Assembly (NCBI GenBank): GCA_964424585.1
Contig: CAYRJD010000081.1
Coordinates: 14,114-78,113, forward strand
Direction: 5' to 3'
Length of the DNA stretch: 64,000 nt
Source of the DNA: CAYRJD01 sp964424585
GTDB lineage: Bacteria > Actinomycetota > Acidimicrobiia > Acidimicrobiales > Poriferisodalaceae
The notes beneath the pieces are model-generated. The model searched no databases and had not been told where the DNA came from. It saw nothing but the letters and a program-made list of their open reading frames with translations. Shown here piece after piece: positions 59,197 to 64,000 of the stretch (positions are counted from its first letter, which is position 1; every line of letters begins with the position of its first letter). Position numbers and translations under genes: made by a program.

Positions 59197-61839
59197 ATGT
59201 CCGACCCTGCTGCCATCCTTTGGGCGATGCCCAGACAGTCTGTTCCTACTCAGCCCGCTGAGATCGCCGCTCGCATCGAGCAGGTGCCGGTCGCCGATGA
59301 GCTGCGCGACAGCTTCATGCCGTACGCGCTCTCAGTCATCACGGCCCGAGCGATTCCCGATGTGCGCGACGGGCTGAAGCCCGTTCAGCGTCGCATCCTC
59401 TACGCCATGAACTCGTTGGGCTTGCGTCCGGGTGAGCCGTATCGCAAGTCGGCGGCGGTCGTAGGGGAGGTGATGGGCAAGTTCCATCCGCACGGCGACG
59501 CGGCCATTTACGAGGCGATGGTGCGGATGGGGCAGCCGTTCGCGTCGTCGGTGACGCTGGTCGATCCGAAGGGCAACTTCGGCAGCCTCGACGACCCGCC
59601 CGCGGCGTATCGCTACACCGAGGCTCGGCTGACGGCCGCCGCCGCAGCGATGACCGCTGACATCGACGAAGAGACGGTCGACTTTCGAGACACGTTCGAC
59701 GGCGAGCGCACCGAGCCGACGTGCCTGCCGGCGGCGTGGCCCAACCTGCTGGTGAACGGAGCGGCTGGCATTGCCGTGGGCATGGCGACGCAGATGCCGC
59801 CGCACAACCTGGGCGAGGTGGTGGCGGCGGTGCTGGCGGTGCTGAAGACGTACCAGACGCGCACCGACCCGACGCGCCCGGGTGCTCGAGGGCGCAAGGG
59901 GCCGCAGAGCCCGAGCCTCGACGACCTGCTCTGCGTGCTGGGCGGCCCCGACTTCCCTGGCGGCGGGCTGATCGTCGACGACGGCACGCTGGGTGAGACG
60001 TACCGCAAGGGCCAAGGGTCGATTCGGTTGCGAGCGAAGGCGCACGTCGAGCAGGTGACGCGGCGTCGCCAGCAGATCGTCATCACCGAGCTGCCTTACT
60101 TGGTTGGCCCCGAACGGCTGATGGGAGAGATACGCAAGCTCCAGCAAGCTGACCGGCTGGCCGAGGTCGCGTCGGTGACCGACCTGTCAGACCGACACTC
60201 GGGGCTGCGCCTGGTGATCGAGACCAAGACCGACCAGAGCGCGGCTGCGGTGCTGTCGACGTTGTATCGCCGCACGAGCCTCGAGACCAACTTTCCCGTG
60301 AAGAACGTCGTGCTGGTTGGGGGCGTGCCAGACACGCCGAACGTGCTCGATCTGTGTCGGCACTTCATCGCGCACCGGCTCGAGGTCGTGACGCGGCGCA
60401 CCGAGTATCGGCTGCGTCGGGCCGAGGAGCGCCTGCACATCCTCGACGGCCTGCTCGTCGCGCTCGACAACCTCGATCTCGTGATCTCAATTATCCGCGC
60501 GGCTGCCGACGTGGGGGTCGCCCGCGACGAGCTGATGAGCCAGCTCGATCTCACCGAGGTGCAGGCCACTCACATCCTCGATTTGCAGCTGCGTCGTCTG
60601 ACTGCGCTCGAGTCGACGAAGCTGCGTGACGAGCACGCGCAGCTCACCAAAGACGTCGCGGGCTACAAGCGCCTGCTCAAGTCTGAGCCTGCGCGCAAGA
60701 AGGTCGTGGGCGCAGAGCTGGCAGAGCTGGCGAGCCAGTTCGGCACGCCACGCCGCTCGACCATCGTGCCGCTGGCCGACATCGAGGCCGAGGCGGCTGC
60801 GGCGCAGCAATCGAGCGCCGACGGCAGCGTGATGCTCGACGGGCTCGACGGGTCTGACGAAGCCGATGCCGTGGTCGCTGCGCGCGAGGTTTCACCCCAG
60901 CGGGTGACGCTCTCGACCACCGGGCTCATCGGCAGGCGCTCGACCGCGTCGCCGTTGTCGGCAGAGCCCGGTCGCCACGACGTGCTGGCTGCAGAGGTCG
61001 AGGCTCGGCCCTCGGGCACGCTGGTGGCGATCACGAGCGCGGGGCGGGCCATTCCGGTGTCAGTCGAGCAGTTGGCGCAGGTTGCTGGCCGCAGCAGGGG
61101 AGTGGCGGCGACGAAGGCGTTCGAGTTGGCGCGCAACGAGAAGGTGGTCGGCTTGCTGTCGGACGACCCTCCGCCCGGTGGTCACGTGCTGCTCGCGACC
61201 GCGAGCGGCGGCGCCAAGCGGCTCGAGCGTGGGGTGCTCGACGCAGCTGCCGCGAAGGGGGCTGACGTGCTGTCGGTTGTGGCAGGCGACCGAGTGGTAG
61301 CTGGGTTTGACGTGCCGCAACACGCGGAGGTCGGGTTTGTCACCGACGACGGGCACGTGCTGCGCACGGCCGCAGACGACTTCGCGGCGCGTAGTCCGTC
61401 GGCTGGGACGATCAACGCGGTGAGCCTGCGGTCGAACAAGGTGCTGGCGGCGGGCGTGGTCGGCTTCGACACGGTCGCCGCGCTGGTGACGCGCGACGGC
61501 GCCGTAAAGCTGACCGAAATGAGTCAGATACCGAGCCGCAAACGTGACACATTTGGCGAGATGGCGCTGCGCGTAGATGCTGGGGGTAAAGGGTTTTCGG
61601 GCGCGGGTCCGCCGTTGCGGGCCGCGTACCTGGGACGGCCGGTCAACCTGGCTGCGATCGTCGACGACGAGGGGCTCGACGCCGGGGCACCGAAGCCTCA
61701 GCCGGTTCCGCTCGACGTGGCTGCGACGGGGCGCACCGACTCACCAGAGGTGCTGATGTTGCCGACGCAGGGCGACGGTGAGACTGGCGCGCCATCTGCG
61801 GTACGGGTGCAGCTCGTCGGCGTGAGCAGGTTCACGTGA
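59197..61839 (+). CDS. Type II topoisomerase subunit A (ParC/GyrA-like)
   Basis: About 880 aa. Breakage-reunion core: ARAIPDVRDGLKPVQRRILY, FHPHGDAAIYEAMVRM, catalytic Tyr in AAYRYTEARL (about 140), LVNGAAGIAVGMATQMPPHN. C-terminal beta-pinwheel blades follow (TLVAITSAGRAIPVSVEQLA, GRSRGVAATKAFELA). The GyrA box QRRGGKG is not present, which favours a decatenating (topo IV-like) enzyme over gyrase. Start could be 59194, 59197 or 59227. The stop overlaps the B-subunit start (GTGA). Confidence 0.88.
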   Translation: MSDPAAILWAMPRQSVPTQPAEIAARIEQVPVADELRDSFMPYALSVITARAIPDVRDGLKPVQRRILYAMNSLGLRPGEPYRKSAAVVGEVMGKFHPHGDAAIYEAMVRMGQPFASSVTLVDPKGNFGSLDDPPAAYRYTEARLTAAAAAMTADIDEETVDFRDTFDGERTEPTCLPAAWPNLLVNGAAGIAVGMATQMPPHNLGEVVAAVLAVLKTYQTRTDPTRPGARGRKGPQSPSLDDLLCVLGGPDFPGGGLIVDDGTLGETYRKGQGSIRLRAKAHVEQVTRRRQQIVITELPYLVGPERLMGEIRKLQQADRLAEVASVTDLSDRHSGLRLVIETKTDQSAAAVLSTLYRRTSLETNFPVKNVVLVGGVPDTPNVLDLCRHFIAHRLEVVTRRTEYRLRRAEERLHILDGLLVALDNLDLVISIIRAAADVGVARDELMSQLDLTEVQATHILDLQLRRLTALESTKLRDEHAQLTKDVAGYKRLLKSEPARKKVVGAELAELASQFGTPRRSTIVPLADIEAEAAAAQQSSADGSVMLDGLDGSDEADAVVAAREVSPQRVTLSTTGLIGRRSTASPLSAEPGRHDVLAAEVEARPSGTLVAITSAGRAIPVSVEQLAQVAGRSRGVAATKAFELARNEKVVGLLSDDPPPGGHVLLATASGGAKRLERGVLDAAAAKGADVLSVVAGDRVVAGFDVPQHAEVGFVTDDGHVLRTAADDFAARSPSAGTINAVSLRSNKVLAAGVVGFDTVAALVTRDGAVKLTEMSQIPSRKRDTFGEMALRVDAGGKGFSGAGPPLRAAYLGRPVNLAAIVDDEGLDAGAPKPQPVPLDVAATGRTDSPEVLMLPTQGDGETGAPSAVRVQLVGVSRFT

Positions 61840-63998
61840 GCGCGCCGTCTGCTGCCGTGGTCGACGAGGCCGCGCACTTCGACGCGGGTGGCGAGCCGGT
61901 CGCGCCAAGCCCAGTCGCTGCGAGCCCAGTCGCTGCGAACCCAGTCACGAGCAGCTACGAAGCGGGTGACATTCAGGTGCTCGCCGGGCTGGACGCGGTG
62001 CGTCGGCGGCCCGGCATGTACATCGGCGACAACAGCTCGGCCGGTCTCAGCCAGCTGCTGTGGGAGGTGCTCGACAACGCCGCAGACGAAGCGGCCGCTG
62101 GTCACGGCAAGGAGATCGAGGTCGTCCTCGGCGGCAAGCTGGATGGCAAGGGGGTCAAGCGAGCCGTCGACTGGTACACGGTGATCGACCGTGGCCGCGG
62201 CATTCCGGTTGGCGAGCACACCGAGGGCATAACGGCGCTCGAGGTCGTGTTCACCCAGCTGCACGCTGGGGCGAAGTTTGGCGGCGGCCAGTATCAGTCG
62301 TCCGGCGGCTTGCACGGCGTCGGCGCCGCGGTGGTGAACGCGTATTCCGAAGAGATGGTCATCGAGGTCGACCGCGACCGGCGCACGCATCGGCTGGAGT
62401 TCCACGACCGGGTAGCTGGCACGAAGACGAGGGGCGGCAAGTTCACCGAGAAGCACGACCTCGTCAAGGTCGCCAACATTCCTAAGACCCGCACGGGCAC
62501 TCGCGTCAGCTTCAAGCCAGAGCTGACGCTGTTTGAGCCTGGCGCGACGATTTCGTTCGACGAGGTGCGCGACCGGGCCGAGCAGCTGACGTTTCTCATT
62601 CCCAAGCTGAAGATCACGGTGACCGACCGGCGCGGCACCAAGCTCAAGGGCGCGCAGCTGGTGTCGCATCGCGGCCTGGCCGACTACGTGACGAGCCTCT
62701 GCGGCGACGAAGCGATGACGAAGGTGATCACGATTTCGGGTGACGCCGACCTGACGCAGCAGGTGGCCACCAACAACGGAACCGAGGAAACCACGCGTCC
62801 TGTGGTCGTCGAGGCTGCGCTGACGTGGCGGCCCGCGGGGTCTAGTCGGGTCGCCAGTTTCGTGAACACCATTCCAACGCCCGACGGTGGCACGCACGTG
62901 GAGGGCTTCGAGCAGGCCGTCACCCGTGCGGTCGCTGCGGCGCTGCGTGATGCGTCGTTGCGCAAACTGCGGGCGCTGGGTGACGACGCCCGGGCGGTGC
63001 GCGAAGATGTGCGCGCTGGTTTGGTTGCGGTCGTTCGGGTTTCGTTCGCCGAGCCGCAGTTTCGTGGGCAGGCGAAGCGCGAGCTGACGACGCCGCAGGT
63101 GCGCAGCATCGTGTCGGGCGTCGTTCGGCCGAGGTTGACGGCGTGGCTCGACGGCAAGGCGCCGGGTTCGGCGAAGACACACGTGCGTTCCGTGCTCGAT
63201 CACGTGGCGACCCAGGTGGTGGGTCGAGCGGCGATGCGTCGCTCGGTCGATGAGCAGCGCGCGACTGCCAAGCTCGGCAACGCGGGGCTGCCCGCGAAAC
63301 TCGCGGACTGCCGGCAGCACCCCGAAGGCGAGCTGCTAATCGTCGAGGGCGACTCTGCGGCTGGTCCCGCGAAGCGGGCGCGCGACGCAACCTGGCAGGC
63401 GGTGCTGCCGCTGCGGGGCAAGGTGGTCAACTCGGCAAAGTCGAGCAACCAGGCGGTGCTCGACAACGCGGAGGCGCACGCGCTGTTCACGGCGGTCGGC
63501 GCGGGGTCGGGGCAGACGTTCGAGCTCGAGCGCGCTCGCTACGAACGGGTGGTGCTGCTGGCTGACGCAGACGTCGACGGCAGCCACATCAGGTGTCTGG
63601 TGCTGACCCTCGCCTACACGCACATGACCGAGCTGCTGCGAGCGGGTCGCATCTACGCAGCGCAGCCGCCGACGCACGCCGTGACGGTCGGGCAGACCAA
63701 GCGGTTCGTCTATTCGCAGCGCCAGCTCGAAAAGGTGCTGGCCGAGCACGCCACCGCCGGCAAGCGACCACGCGTGACGCGCTTCAAGGGCTTGGGCGAG
63801 ATGGACGACGACGAGCTGCGTGAGACCACGCTCGACCCGCGCACCCGCGTGCTGCGCCAGATCACGCTGGGCGAGGCCAAGGCTGCCGCCGCAGAGGCCG
63901 AGCAGGCATTCGACACGATGATGGGCCCAGACGTCGACCCCCGCCGCGTCTTCATCACGCAGCAGTCGTCCAACTACGGCCACGCCCTCGACATCTAA
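61836..63998 (+). CDS. Type II topoisomerase subunit B (ParE/GyrB-like)
   Basis: 720 aa. GHKL ATPase (LWEVLDNAADEA, DRGRGIPVG, GGLHGVGAAVVNAYS), transducer domain, and TOPRIM (LIVEGDSAAG, LLADADVDGSHI), ending with the usual KGLGEMDDDELRETTLDP. An N-terminal extension carries a short SPVAASPVAANPV repeat. The order A then B, opposite to the usual gyrB-gyrA, and the absence of dnaN/recF neighbours suggest a second, topo IV-like enzyme distinct from the oriC gyrase. This is inference. Confidence 0.9.
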   Translation: MSAPSAAVVDEAAHFDAGGEPVAPSPVAASPVAANPVTSSYEAGDIQVLAGLDAVRRRPGMYIGDNSSAGLSQLLWEVLDNAADEAAAGHGKEIEVVLGGKLDGKGVKRAVDWYTVIDRGRGIPVGEHTEGITALEVVFTQLHAGAKFGGGQYQSSGGLHGVGAAVVNAYSEEMVIEVDRDRRTHRLEFHDRVAGTKTRGGKFTEKHDLVKVANIPKTRTGTRVSFKPELTLFEPGATISFDEVRDRAEQLTFLIPKLKITVTDRRGTKLKGAQLVSHRGLADYVTSLCGDEAMTKVITISGDADLTQQVATNNGTEETTRPVVVEAALTWRPAGSSRVASFVNTIPTPDGGTHVEGFEQAVTRAVAAALRDASLRKLRALGDDARAVREDVRAGLVAVVRVSFAEPQFRGQAKRELTTPQVRSIVSGVVRPRLTAWLDGKAPGSAKTHVRSVLDHVATQVVGRAAMRRSVDEQRATAKLGNAGLPAKLADCRQHPEGELLIVEGDSAAGPAKRARDATWQAVLPLRGKVVNSAKSSNQAVLDNAEAHALFTAVGAGSGQTFELERARYERVVLLADADVDGSHIRCLVLTLAYTHMTELLRAGRIYAAQPPTHAVTVGQTKRFVYSQRQLEKVLAEHATAGKRPRVTRFKGLGEMDDDELRETTLDPRTRVLRQITLGEAKAAAAEAEQAFDTMMGPDVDPRRVFITQQSSNYGHALDI

Positions 63999-64000
63999 CC

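Noticed and set aside
1..64000. CRISPR array or insertion sequence
   Set aside because: No regularly spaced direct repeats, no cas-like genes, no transposase-like reading frames or terminal inverted repeats were seen.

Overview
This 64 kb window comes from a high-GC actinobacterium. The block comEA-comEC-holA-rpsT-lepA-hrcA-dnaJ-hemW, an F420-type luciferase-like oxidoreductase, a Tad pilus locus of actinobacterial build and many leaderless genes all point to Actinomycetota. A marine or freshwater Acidimicrobiia relative is my best guess, but that is inference. Genes are dense, with GTG starts and GTGA/ATGA stop-start overlaps throughout. Many genes carry a TAnnnT -10 hexamer about 7 nt before the start codon, the layout of leaderless mRNAs.

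1-4.6 kb is ordinary metabolism: the 3' part of a histidinol-phosphate aminotransferase-like gene, an APH-fold kinase, uracil-DNA glycosylase, an HpaB-family flavin hydroxylase and a glyoxalase-like protein. 4.7-16 kb is a restriction island. It holds four Mrr-type endonuclease genes (one frameshifted), a type I system in the order hsdM-hsdS-hsdR, a decayed copy of the glyoxalase gene, and a 41-codon gene that shares its C-terminal peptide with one Mrr protein. Two long G tracts sit where length changes would matter: 12 G inside hsdM, leaving its C-terminus out of frame here, and 9 G between the -35 and -10 of an mrr promoter.

15.9-20.3 kb is a minus-strand chain of very small genes, mostly with one or two membrane segments, most of them joined by stop-start overlaps and running into hsdM. 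Several are frameshifted. 20.4-29.1 kb is a cell-surface region: three Thr-rich or plain lipoproteins, small membrane proteins, and a 1998-residue secreted protein with about twelve copies of a Cys-containing repeat. A tRNA-Ala(GGC) closes the accessory stretch.

29.3-64 kb is intact core genome: flavin/F420 enzymes, a second APH kinase, a thioredoxin-domain protein, an MFS transporter, DNA-uptake genes (comEA, comEC), holA, rpsT, lepA, hrcA, dnaJ, hemW, a pseudokinase, the Tad pilus operon, a CPBP protease, an MMPL exporter, cysS, nudC, a LexA-like repressor, a RibD-like reductase, a charged protein of unknown function, and a gyrA/parC-gyrB/parE-type pair.

The most interesting signal is a promoter element found three times: an A-tract ending in ACTC, then exactly 25 nt to a TACnnn -10, then 7-8 nt to the start codon. 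It precedes comEA, the first Tad pilus gene (cpaB-like) and the LexA-like gene, and nowhere else that I can find in a functional position. This looks like a DNA-uptake (competence) regulon that also includes a LexA-like repressor which has lost the residues needed for self-cleavage.
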